Shown here: positions 34,116 through 41,990 of the stretch, in pieces | Layout: each line of letters starts with the position of its first letter | Numbering within the stretch: position 1 is the first letter of the stretch | Assembly: GCA_900316045.1 (NCBI GenBank) | Contig: ONBM01000046.1 | Span: 1 to 51,922, forward strand | Direction: 5' to 3' | Length of the DNA: 51,922 bases | From: an uncultured Bacteroidales bacterium | GTDB taxonomy: Bacteria > Bacteroidota > Bacteroidia > Bacteroidales > UBA932 | Position numbers and translations under genes: made by a program | The notes under the pieces: model-generated | What the model was told of the DNA's origin: nothing | The model's input: the letters and a program-made list of their open reading frames with translations, nothing else | The model's database searches: none

Positions 34116-35238
34116 ATAATGCCTTGCGAACATTTTCACAGATATATCCTATTTCATCATCAGTCAGAGATGCGTACATAGGCAAAGTGAATTCATGATC
34201 AGAGACATATTCCGTCTGAGGCAATTTTATACCATTTTCGTAGATTGAAAACCTGTGTATTGCAGGATAGTGTATACTTGTCTGAATGCCGGCATTCGAA
34301 AGAAGTTCCCTGATTCTATCCCTTCTCTCTTTCGTCCCTGTGGATAATATGACAGGCATAATATAGTTGCTTACGAATTCTTTATAACCGGCAAAAGGAA
34401 TTATTAAATCTTCAATGCTTGAGAGTCCGTGAATATATTTCTCTCTGACGGCTTGTCTTTTCTCAAGGTCGGGTCTCAATTTCTTTATTTGCTCAATAGC
34501 TATTGATGACCTAATGTCATCCAACCTATAATTATAGCCTAATGCCACGATATCATAGTTAGTTGCGTGACCAGAAGCTCTTTGGAATGACATAGTCGTC
34601 ATTCCATGAGAGCGGAGCAGTTGTGCTTCTTCGGCCATCTGTTGATTGTTTGTTACGAACATGCCGCCTTCGCCTGTTGATATGTTTTTGTTAGAGAAAA
34701 AACTAAATGCTGCGCAGTCTCCGATTGTGCCAATTTTTTTGCCCTTATATTCAGATAGAGGGCCATGGCAGGCATCTTCAATTACTTTTAGATCATGTCT
34801 CTTGGCAATATTCATTATTTCATCCATCATGGCAGGAAACCCCGCTAGATGAACAACGACGATCCCTTTGGTACGAGGCGTGATTTTGGTTTCGATGTCT
34901 TTTGGATTGATGTTGATATGCTCTGGACTGACTATGTCGCAAAATACTGGCTTCGCACCAGTATACCTAATGCTATTGGCAGAGGCGGCAAAAGTAAGTG
35001 ATGGACATAGAACTTCATCGCCTGGGCCGAAACCGCACACGATAGCGCAGATGTGAAGCGCACTTGTACAATTTGTCGTTGCTACCGAGTATTTTACATC
35101 AAACATGCTAGAGAACATTTCCTCTAATTCAGCGCATTTGGGTCCCATGGAAATCCATCCGGAATTGATTGTGTCGTAAGCGGCGTTGGCCTCTTTCCCA
35201 TCGAAATTAAGTTTGAATAAAGGAATCTTATATTGCAT
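34102..35238 (-). CDS. DegT/DnrJ/EryC1 family PLP aminotransferase (sugar 4-aminotransferase)
   Basis: 378 aa. Fold type I enzyme: PLP-ring Asp155 (KVIEDACHG) and Schiff-base Lys184 in SFFSNKNISTGEGG. Converts a 4-keto-6-deoxy nucleotide sugar to the 4-amino sugar, normally with glutamate as donor. The substrate should come from the 4,6-dehydratase encoded just upstream (5 bases away), and the product could go to the ATP-grasp enzyme whose gene overlaps its stop. Full length, all blocks in place. Confidence 0.88.
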   Translation of the reverse strand: MQYKIPLFKLNFDGKEANAAYDTINSGWISMGPKCAELEEMFSSMFDVKYSVATTNCTSALHICAIVCGFGPGDEVLCPSLTFAASANSIRYTGAKPVFCDIVSPEHININPKDIETKITPRTKGIVVVHLAGFPAMMDEIMNIAKRHDLKVIEDACHGPLSEYKGKKIGTIGDCAAFSFFSNKNISTGEGGMFVTNNQQMAEEAQLLRSHGMTTMSFQRASGHATNYDIVALGYNYRLDDIRSSIAIEQIKKLRPDLEKRQAVREKYIHGLSSIEDLIIPFAGYKEFVSNYIMPVILSTGTKERRDRIRELLSNAGIQTSIHYPAIHRFSIYENGIKLPQTEYVSDHEFTLPMYASLTDDEIGYICENVRKALYETK

Positions 35239-35243
35239 AATCT

Positions 35244-36452
35244 TTACATTTTATAATTTAAGTTTTTACCCCTTTCGTCATGGTTGAATGACGGAAGATA
35301 TTCTTTGATTGCAGATACTATCTCTCTCTTTGATAATTCTTTTTTGGCGAAAAGATGTCTTATCTCTCCTAGAAAAGAATTTACGTCATCGAGCGAAGGT
35401 TTGGGTTTTTGTTTGATGACTCCGAGGGAATCAAACCTGGAAAAATCGATGTTTTCACCTTCGCTGTAGAATTCTTCGAAAGGTTTTTCTCCTGAAGTGT
35501 CGCTAACGGAGTAATGGACTGCGTATTGCAAGCTATTGCCTGGTTGTGATGCCATGAATGCTTTTGCTTCATCATCAGTCTGAAATTCAACTTTTTTGTA
35601 CCCTAAGGCATTCAGGAATTCATCGCAAATGGAGCTAAACGTCATCATGCTGCTCTCGTCAAGTTTAGGGAAAAATATTTCTCTATTATCGCCAAGTAGA
35701 CATGCCAGCAAACATATTTGCCCACTTTCTTGTGGAGAAACGAAATAGCGCTTGACATCTGAAGGTGCTGAGAGAGGCTGTCGTTTGAGCATCCTATGAA
35801 TCCACCCGTCTGGAAGAGAGCCATTAGAGAAGGCCACATTGGCGAATCTTGCAGTCGACACGTTGAACCTGTCGGAATAAGCCATGATGAGATCTTCCAT
35901 TATTCGTTTGCTTGCGCCCATTATGTTGACGGGATTCGCGGCTTTGTCTGTGCTCACGCAGAAGAAGCGCTCTGTGTTGAATTCTGTCAACAAATCCAAT
36001 AGCTTCTGGGCTTTCAGAATATTATTTTCAATGAGAGCCTCAACAGAGTATCTGTCTTCTTCGCTTCTAACATGCTTATGAGCCGAAAAATTAGCGACTA
36101 CATCGCAACCACCGTTAGACGCTAATATTTTGCGGAAAATCGGACTGGAAAAATCAATGGCATAAGTATGGTATTCAGATGGAACGAATAATCCTGCTGT
36201 AGACCTCAGGTCTCTTGTCAGTTCAGCCAGATTATTCTCGCTCAGATCAACGACAATTAGTTCCGCCGGCTGAAAAGGCAGAATAGCTTTAATGAAAGAC
36301 GACCCTATGCTTCCGGCACCACCAATGACACAGATTTTTTTGTCTTTGATTCTTGCTAGCAAAGTATCATAATTGGCATTAATATCATCGCTGAAGAGGC
36401 TCTTCGAACGTTTTATGACTATTTCTGAAATGAAGTTATCTATATTTAGCAT
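35244..36452 (-). CDS. Soluble nucleotide-sugar 4,6-dehydratase (PseB/CapD/PglF type)
   Basis: 402 aa from ATG 36450-36452, preceded by AGG; a GTG at 36569 overlapping the upstream gene is less likely because the extra 39 residues are not protein-like. Rossmann GGAGSIG (44-50), ANFSAHKHV, and the family block CVSTDKAANPVNIMGASKR (165-183) with Met178 and Lys182, the FlaA1/PglF signature. No membrane segments at the N-terminus, so it resembles PseB or the soluble catalytic part of PglF. It removes water from UDP- or GDP-HexNAc to give the 4-keto-6-deoxy sugar. Confidence 0.82.
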   Translation of the reverse strand: MLNIDNFISEIVIKRSKSLFSDDINANYDTLLARIKDKKICVIGGAGSIGSSFIKAILPFQPAELIVVDLSENNLAELTRDLRSTAGLFVPSEYHTYAIDFSSPIFRKILASNGGCDVVANFSAHKHVRSEEDRYSVEALIENNILKAQKLLDLLTEFNTERFFCVSTDKAANPVNIMGASKRIMEDLIMAYSDRFNVSTARFANVAFSNGSLPDGWIHRMLKRQPLSAPSDVKRYFVSPQESGQICLLACLLGDNREIFFPKLDESSMMTFSSICDEFLNALGYKKVEFQTDDEAKAFMASQPGNSLQYAVHYSVSDTSGEKPFEEFYSEGENIDFSRFDSLGVIKQKPKPSLDDVNSFLGEIRHLFAKKELSKREIVSAIKEYLPSFNHDERGKNLNYKM

Positions 36453-36565
36453 GACCTGTATGTTTTTTAATCTTAAAGATATGCAAAATTCTGCCTGGTT
36501 CAGAACCTTATGCAATTTTAAATGTTCATTGAGACTATAATGATGCTGACATTCTGCATGGCTGA

Positions 36566-37329
36566 TCACTTTAAATCTATTTTCTTCCCCATCTCCAGAA
36601 GGAATTCCTCGTTGAAGCCGGCATCCATGCCAGGCGTGAAAGTCATTTCGCTGAACTTTACCTTGCCGTCAACTTCGTAAAGATCGACTCTGACGAATTT
36701 AATGCCTTCGGACAGTTTTGCGGCAATGCTCTTCATCTCTTCAAATGCTGAAGGGCGAGGAATCTCGGCCAGTCTTGATGAGTCTATGAAACTCGATCGC
36801 AAAGGCGTCCAATCCATGTCGTACATCATCAGCTGAATTTTGTGGGTGTTTAGAATCCGGTTCTTCGTGATGAAGCAATATGTAGGCACTCCATCGAAGC
36901 AGTAGAACTTGTAGTCGTCCAGAGCTGCGTTGGGGTGAGAATGGTCTACGAGATATTCCTCGGCAATGATTTTAGGCCTGATCTTGCCATAATGCCTTTC
37001 GCCTGAGAGTGCGCCGTAAGGATATTTCAGATACTTCGCCATCTGCTTCCGATCTCATTGGCAGAATCATAAACCCCATAAAGCTTTGCCAGAAGGCCTT
37101 CACCGCAACGCTCGGTGACATATTCCCTGACAAGGCATTTGTCAGCGAGCCTTGCCCATAAAGGGTTGTCTTGGTTGAGGCTCATCCAATAGACTTTGTC
37201 ATAAAATGACTCAGGAGGGTTCTGAAGCTTCCTGTGATAGAATTTTCTGAAATGGAGCGTCAGGACCTGTTTGGGAAAATGCTTCAGCAGGCCTGCGAAA
37301 GGGGGCATTATTTTATAGAATAGACTCAT
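36566..37329 (-). pseudogene. TupA-like ATP-grasp protein, broken by an out-of-frame deletion
   Basis: Two overlapping frames make one protein. 37329-37027 gives the N-terminus (MSLFYKIMPPFAGLLKHFPK, then VYWMSLNQDNPLWARLADK, GVYDSANEI) and then leaves frame (GSRWRSI, stop). 37042 or slightly upstream to 36566 gives RKQMAKYLKYPYG, IRPKIIAEEYLVD, DYKFYCFDGVPTYCF, and FSEMTFTPGMDAGF. This is the order of TupA-like ATP-grasp proteins (PF14305), found in polysaccharide loci. The segment normally between NEI and the RKQM region, including FVIKC-type ATP-binding residues, roughly 35 codons, is missing at about 37039-37055. As sequenced it cannot make the enzyme. Confidence 0.8.
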
Positions 37330-38381
37330 ATCTTGGATAGTTCTGAATATAATATATTCAAATGGCGTTCAACATTTTTAGGCAGGTATGGCTGGACGAT
37401 TTCAATCGAGCGCCGGCCCATGTCGTACCGGCTGGCTTTGTCTTCAGCAAGCTTAAGGATGGCATTGGACAGGGCCTCGGTATCACCAGGCGCTATCAGA
37501 ATGCCGTTCTCATTCTGGCGCACGATCTCAGGGATGCCGCCGACAGGGGTAGAGATTATAGCCATCCCGTATGTCATTGCTTCCAGGATAGAGATAGGAA
37601 GGCCTTCTGCATAGGAAGGCAAAATGTAAATGTTAGCCATGGACATCAAAGAGGCTTTTCTCTCGCCTGCCACCCAGCCATCGTAGCAAACAATGTCGCC
37701 GAGGCCATTTTCAGCGATGATATTCATCAATCTGTTTTCCTCACCCTTGCCACCGATGTGAAGGAAAAATTTTCCGCGAAGCTCTTCTTTGTGCGAAGCT
37801 ATTGCGGCGAGAAGGTCGAATATTCCTTTAGGCTCATTAATGTTTCCCAGGAATATGCCTACGGCGCTTTCTGCCTTTTCTGTCAATTTCATGGGCTCTT
37901 CCACTATGTTTGGCAGCACTGTAACCTTCTTCGGGCTGAAAGTCCTTTCGAAATATTCCTTCCAGGAAGAAGAAAGAGCGGCGATGACATCGGCTCTCCT
38001 TATTATTCTGCTAACTGCTTTTTGGTGGACTTTGGCGAATTGTTCGAATCCTCCTCCATGGATGTGCAGTATGACTTTCTTCCCGAATGCCTTCCCTGTG
38101 CAAACGAATAAGCTTTTGCGCCAGAAACTATTGTTTGAGCAGCAATGAATATGTATGATTCTTACTCCGCCGAACATGCAGAGATAGCTGAATTTCAGCC
38201 ATGACCACCCAAGCAGCAAGAGCTGAGAAAGGGGATTCGAGCCTTGCCGATAGGTTTTTACGAAACGGAAAGGGGATATTATCCTGGAATACGAGTCAAG
38301 GACTTTGGCAATACCACCCTTAGGCGGGTCGTATTCCGGCCCGACTGTAAGCACTTTCTTAGATATTCCCCTATCAATCAT
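37326..38381 (-). CDS. GT4-family glycosyltransferase
   Basis: 351 aa, GT-B fold. N-terminal GPEYDPPKGGIAKVL is the classic glycine-rich start of GT4 enzymes; donor-binding half has VGIFLGNINEPKGIFDLLAAI, and the E-x7-E motif is in PSYAEGLPISILEAMTYGMAI, followed by STPVGGIPEIV. Retaining transferase acting on the cytoplasmic face. First gene of the minus-strand glycan operon; it overlaps the next gene by 4 bases. I see no consensus box in the 170 bases upstream. Confidence 0.9.
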   Translation of the reverse strand: MIDRGISKKVLTVGPEYDPPKGGIAKVLDSYSRIISPFRFVKTYRQGSNPLSQLLLLGWSWLKFSYLCMFGGVRIIHIHCCSNNSFWRKSLFVCTGKAFGKKVILHIHGGGFEQFAKVHQKAVSRIIRRADVIAALSSSWKEYFERTFSPKKVTVLPNIVEEPMKLTEKAESAVGIFLGNINEPKGIFDLLAAIASHKEELRGKFFLHIGGKGEENRLMNIIAENGLGDIVCYDGWVAGERKASLMSMANIYILPSYAEGLPISILEAMTYGMAIISTPVGGIPEIVRQNENGILIAPGDTEALSNAILKLAEDKASRYDMGRRSIEIVQPYLPKNVERHLNILYSELSKI

Positions 38382-38459
38382 ATCCGGCTTAAAATGGACA
38401 TCTCTTAGATGATAATTGTGAAGTTACAACTTTTATCGTATATTTCGTCATTTTCATTT

Positions 38460-38543
38460 ATGAAAACGATGGACGATATAGAAACAATCCTGAACATTGA
38501 AGAATGTAGTGGCAAGTGCAAGCATGTGCGTGCTGCAGATTAA
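38460..38543 (+). CDS. Possible 27-aa small protein (uncertain)
   Basis: MKTMDDIETILNIEECSGKC..., 27 residues with two Cys in CSGKC and a stop at 38541-38543, 7 bases before the DUF488 start. Reasonable codon content but no homology I recognise. It may be chance or a leader peptide. Confidence 0.2.
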   Translation: MKTMDDIETILNIEECSGKCKHVRAAD

Positions 38544-38550
38544 ACACTTA

Positions 38551-38963
38551 ATGATTATGAAGTGGACTATTAAACTTAAAAGAGTCTATGAACCCGCCGA
38601 GGCTGAAGAGTCTATGAACCCGCCGAGGCTGACGATGGCCTGCGCATACTCGTAGATCGCGTGTGGCCACGAGGCATCAAGAAGAGTGATCTCAGGTTTG
38701 ACATCTGGGCCAAGGATGTTACGCCATCATCAGAGGCAAGGCAGTTCTTTCATGCCGATCCCTCTGGCAACTGGGACAGGTTCTCTGAGATGTACCGTGA
38801 GGAACTGAGAGGCAGTGATGCCCTCAGGAAACTGGCCGACCAGATTCGTGGCAGCGGTTTCTCTACAGTGACATTGCTCTATGGCTTCCGCAATCCGGTC
38901 AGGAATCATGCCGTCATTCTCAAAGAGGAATTGTCGGCGTTGTTGCAGTCATTATCTTTTTGA
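38551..38963 (+). pseudogene. DUF488 protein, frameshifted by a 26-bp tandem duplication
   Basis: Starts at ATG 38551 or 38557 (MKWTIKLKRVYEPAEA). The unit at 38581-38606 is repeated exactly at 38607-38632; 26 is not a multiple of 3, so the frame is lost. Removing one copy restores KRVYEPAEADDGLRILVDRVWPRG and joins it to the frame continuing to 38963 (WAKDVTPSSEARQFF, TLLYGFRNP, HAVILKEEL), a complete DUF488 protein of about 126 aa. The surviving ORF from 38661 lacks the N-terminal strand. The molecular role of DUF488 proteins is unknown. Confidence 0.85.
38581..38632. repeat. Perfect 26-bp tandem duplication
   Basis: Two identical copies, 38581-38606 and 38607-38632, both beginning AGAGTCTATG and ending GAGGCTGA, with no spacer. 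Sits inside the 5' end of the DUF488 gene. Reversible by slippage or recombination. Confidence 0.97.
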
Positions 38964-38990
38964 TTCCGCGCAGGCAAGATGAAAAAGGGA

Positions 38991-40145
38991 TTATGTGCGA
39001 GGCAAAGCTTCGCAGAGGACTCGGAATTTTTCACTCCAGACTTCCCACGAGAGTTTTTCGTGGGCTAGTCGCAAAGCTCCTTCCCGCATTTGACGCAGCA
39101 TACCATCATGAAGGTCACGCTTGATGGCGTCGGCAAAGTCTTTACCAGTAGCGCCCAACTGAAGCGTGCGTCCATTCACGCCGTCTACCACATAGTCTCC
39201 TGTGCCTCCAGTGAGATGGGTATAGGAGGGCAATCCAAAACTAGCAGCCTCGCTAAATACGATTCCCGAGCATTCAGCCTTGGTCGGGAGTAGCAGAATA
39301 TGAGAATCATGGAAGATTTTAACATATTCACGATATTCTTCAGCCTTGTTTTTGTCGAGGAATCCAACGCAGGTTACATAATCCAGACTGGCTATGCCTT
39401 TAGGTAGTTTATCTTCTGCAATGCCCGCGATGGTAAGATGGGCATCTATGCCGTACAGTCTCAGCTCCCCGACAGCTTCGACTGCAATATCCCCTCCCTT
39501 ACGTTTCCAGTTGACACCGGAAAAAAGGATGCGGAGTTCGCCCCCTGTGTATGGTTCGCAAGGTTGAATGTCCTTCTTGTCGAGGTTAGGACCGAATTCG
39601 AGGACATGGCAAGTCTCAGGGGGCACTCCACAGTCCTTGATAACACTGTTGGCTGCCCACTGAGAAGATCTCAAATTCATGACGGCATGTTGAGATGCCC
39701 ACTCCTCAAGGAACTTTGCCATCTGTTGTGATTCAGGATGGATATTGTGCCAATAATAATCAAGCATAAGGTGGACTGTAGTATCACTTAGGTAGATATA
39801 AGGTTTGTCAATGCCTGTCTCAAAAAGGACTTGGGCACCACCAGGGAAAAACAAAATATCACATTGAATCAGTTTATCTCGGTTGATAGTCTTGCTTGAT
39901 AGTTTGCCAATAGAGATATAGTGAGCACCGCGTAACCATTTCTTGCCAGATAATTTACCATATGCCCTCAGTAATATGTCCAAAATTCTCTGAGCTAGTG
40001 TGTCTGTGCGAAATGGTATCCATACCACATCGTAACCAGCGTTTTCGATTGCCTTCCGTAATTGATACACTGTGCCGCTCCAGGCTCTTCGGTCATGGAA
40101 TGGATCTGCTGAGGATACGTATCCTATCGTTCTAATCTTTTTCAT
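38991..40145 (-). CDS. GT4-family glycosyltransferase, second
   Basis: 384 aa. GT-B fold: FHDRRAWSGTVYQLRKAIENA at the N-terminus, ILFSGVNWKRKGGDIAVEAV for donor binding, and ILLLPTKAECSGIVFSEAASFGLP with the E-x7-E motif (GIVFSEA form), then GGTGDYVVDGVNG. Not part of the contiguous glycan operon: it is separated by the DUF488 gene and lies 180 bases downstream of the susD-like gene on the same strand. It contains three of the GAATAT/ATATTC hexamers within its first third, unlike susCD. Confidence 0.88.
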   Translation of the reverse strand: MKKIRTIGYVSSADPFHDRRAWSGTVYQLRKAIENAGYDVVWIPFRTDTLAQRILDILLRAYGKLSGKKWLRGAHYISIGKLSSKTINRDKLIQCDILFFPGGAQVLFETGIDKPYIYLSDTTVHLMLDYYWHNIHPESQQMAKFLEEWASQHAVMNLRSSQWAANSVIKDCGVPPETCHVLEFGPNLDKKDIQPCEPYTGGELRILFSGVNWKRKGGDIAVEAVGELRLYGIDAHLTIAGIAEDKLPKGIASLDYVTCVGFLDKNKAEEYREYVKIFHDSHILLLPTKAECSGIVFSEAASFGLPSYTHLTGGTGDYVVDGVNGRTLQLGATGKDFADAIKRDLHDGMLRQMREGALRLAHEKLSWEVWSEKFRVLCEALPRT

Positions 40146-40220
40146 GTATATTATAGCGCTTGTGAGGTAAACTCAGTGCAAATTGATTTTGTTGGTTATT
40201 ATCGAGTGCCTCAGTAAGGG

Positions 40221-40235
40221 TTTTGGACTTGATCC
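40221..40235 (-). repeat. Half REP-like motif, copy 2
   Basis: TTTTGGACTTGATCC, identical to the 17012-17026 copy except for one base. Lies just beyond the presumed susD terminator. Confidence 0.45.
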
Positions 40236-40274
40236 CCAGCTGTGCCCAAAGTGAATAGGATTGATAAAAAGAAA

Positions 40275-40306
40275 GAGCCGACCTGGCTTGGCCGACCCTT
40301 GTGCTC
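40275..40306 (-). terminator. Possible terminator of the susCD unit
   Basis: On the minus strand, GAGC and GCTC close a GC-rich hairpin with inner AGCC/GGCT, followed by TTTCTTTTT. The stem is imperfect, with repeated GGTCGGC, so I give moderate weight. Confidence 0.4.
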
Positions 40307-40325
40307 TATTGTCAATATAAATGAC

Positions 40326-41972
40326 CTACTGGCCCCTGAAAGGATTCTGATCATTCTCGGTCACTGCCTCGTTGGTCGTGATCTCGAGCTGAGGAATCTG
40401 GCAAAGGAAACGGTAGTCGTTGCTCTTAAGAGTTCCCATTGGAGCCGCATCGGATCCATTGTAACCGTCTAGTTCTGTCATGCCCCAAGAAAAGTGTCCC
40501 GCAGGATTTGAAGCAGTAGCCTCATAGCGGACAAGATCCTTTTGGAGACGGAGCAGATCGTATGATCCGGTCAAGCCTTCTCCGAGCAATTCCTTGCGGC
40601 GCTCTACGTATATGGCCTCTAGAAGATCATCCTTTACCGATGTGGTCGAGAGTTTGGCATTGCGTGCCTGCTGAAGAGTATTGAGCAGACCGAGCGACTC
40701 GGAAGTTTTCCCAAGGTTCGCCTGAGCCTCAGCCATGATAAGGAGCATTTCAGAGCCTCTCATCAAAGGAACATCGATGTCGTAGCTGTGGTTGGAGTTG
40801 GTGTGTTCCTCGTATGTCCCGTCTCCATAGGAACGAAGCTTGTTGTATGCCCATTTGGAGCGGATCTGCACGTCCCCGTTCGCAGTACGGTGCCAGAACA
40901 TTACGTTATGCTCGTCCGCGTCAGTGACGCCTTCTGTCTTGTTGCAACGAGTTCCACGGTAGTCTGTGTCATCGAACAAGTCGACATAAGTCTGGTCAAC
41001 GAAGATGCAGAGAAAATGATAGAGAGGCCCCGTGGTCATTCCCTCGCCGTAGCTTGGATCGAAGTTCCACCAGTTATTAAACACAGTGTTGCTTCCTACG
41101 TTGGAAGTGTTAGTATATTTGCAGCCCCACACAAGCTCGGCGCAGCCATTGGCCATGAGCTTGTCCATGCCGCTGCACCATTGCTCCTTGCTCATGAGGG
41201 TGCCGTATTTGTGATATACTTTGTTTGCCTCAGAATATGCCCCTTCCCAGTTGCCCATAACCTGATATACCCTAGCAAGCATGCCGGCAGCGACAGAAGC
41301 GTCAATCTGCCATTTCTCGGAACGGTTGAAGCTGGCGAGGGCGGTCTCGGCTTCAGTCAAATCCTTTACGACTTGGTTGTAGCATTCTTCGACGGTAGAG
41401 AATCCCTTGTTCGCATTATCATCAGGAGAGAGACGGAGAATTACGCCTCTCTTGTTCCTTGCGATGGCATAGGTCTGCTGGTAGTTCAGGAGGAGATGGA
41501 AGTAGCAGAACGCCCGGATTGCTAGAGCCTGCCCTTTGAGTGCTGCCTTGTCGGAATCCGATCCGCTTACGTTGTCGACATTGGCGATGATGATATTGGC
41601 CTCGTTAATGGCTTTGTACATTGTTTCCCAAATGTAGTGCGCATCACCTGTGGACATGGTTCTGGAAGACGAGAATTCATAGATTGGCTCAGGAGAAGAG
41701 CCGTAGTTCTTGTTGACGATGCAGTCCGAGCCCATAAGGTCGTAGAGCATCAAGAATCCGGAGACCCCCTGATAACTTGCTCCTGGCTGTTCCTGTGGGT
41801 CACCTATGAGGAAAGCCCTGTAGGTTGAGGTAAGAACTTGGTTCAGACCAGCAGTGCTTCCTATGAAGGTGTTGGCTCCCACTTTGGTGGCATCGTTCGT
41901 CGTAAGTTCATCTTTGCATCCGAGAAGGGAAACGCCGAGAACCATTATTATTGCGTAAAATATCTTTTTCAT
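40326..41972 (-). CDS. SusD/RagB-family nutrient-binding lipoprotein
   Basis: 548 aa. SPII signal with lipobox SLLGC (Cys19). SusD N-terminal region (TAGLNQVLTSTYRAFL) and the TPR-type block KGQALAIRAFCYFHLLLNYQQTYA are typical; C-terminal EIYVERRKELLGEG-type motif (AIYVERRKELLGEGLTG) is the family hallmark. Surface lipoprotein that caps the SusC-like transporter and presents glycan or peptide ligand. 18 bases downstream of the susC gene. No glycoside hydrolase, sulfatase, HTCS or sigma/anti-sigma gene is nearby, so the ligand cannot be inferred. Confidence 0.93.
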   Translation of the reverse strand: MKKIFYAIIMVLGVSLLGCKDELTTNDATKVGANTFIGSTAGLNQVLTSTYRAFLIGDPQEQPGASYQGVSGFLMLYDLMGSDCIVNKNYGSSPEPIYEFSSSRTMSTGDAHYIWETMYKAINEANIIIANVDNVSGSDSDKAALKGQALAIRAFCYFHLLLNYQQTYAIARNKRGVILRLSPDDNANKGFSTVEECYNQVVKDLTEAETALASFNRSEKWQIDASVAAGMLARVYQVMGNWEGAYSEANKVYHKYGTLMSKEQWCSGMDKLMANGCAELVWGCKYTNTSNVGSNTVFNNWWNFDPSYGEGMTTGPLYHFLCIFVDQTYVDLFDDTDYRGTRCNKTEGVTDADEHNVMFWHRTANGDVQIRSKWAYNKLRSYGDGTYEEHTNSNHSYDIDVPLMRGSEMLLIMAEAQANLGKTSESLGLLNTLQQARNAKLSTTSVKDDLLEAIYVERRKELLGEGLTGSYDLLRLQKDLVRYEATASNPAGHFSWGMTELDGYNGSDAAPMGTLKSNDYRFLCQIPQLEITTNEAVTENDQNPFRGQ

Positions 41973-41990
41973 ATCTGTGTTAGGATTTGA

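Noticed and set aside
37362..38111. 249-codon plus-strand ORF
   Set aside because: Antisense shadow of the GT4 gene; conserved GT4 motifs are on the minus strand.
38460..38543. 27-codon ORF as a toxin or metal-binding peptide
   Set aside because: Too short and unsupported to name; kept only as a low-confidence feature.
40788..41525. 245-codon plus-strand ORF
   Set aside because: Antisense shadow of the susD gene.
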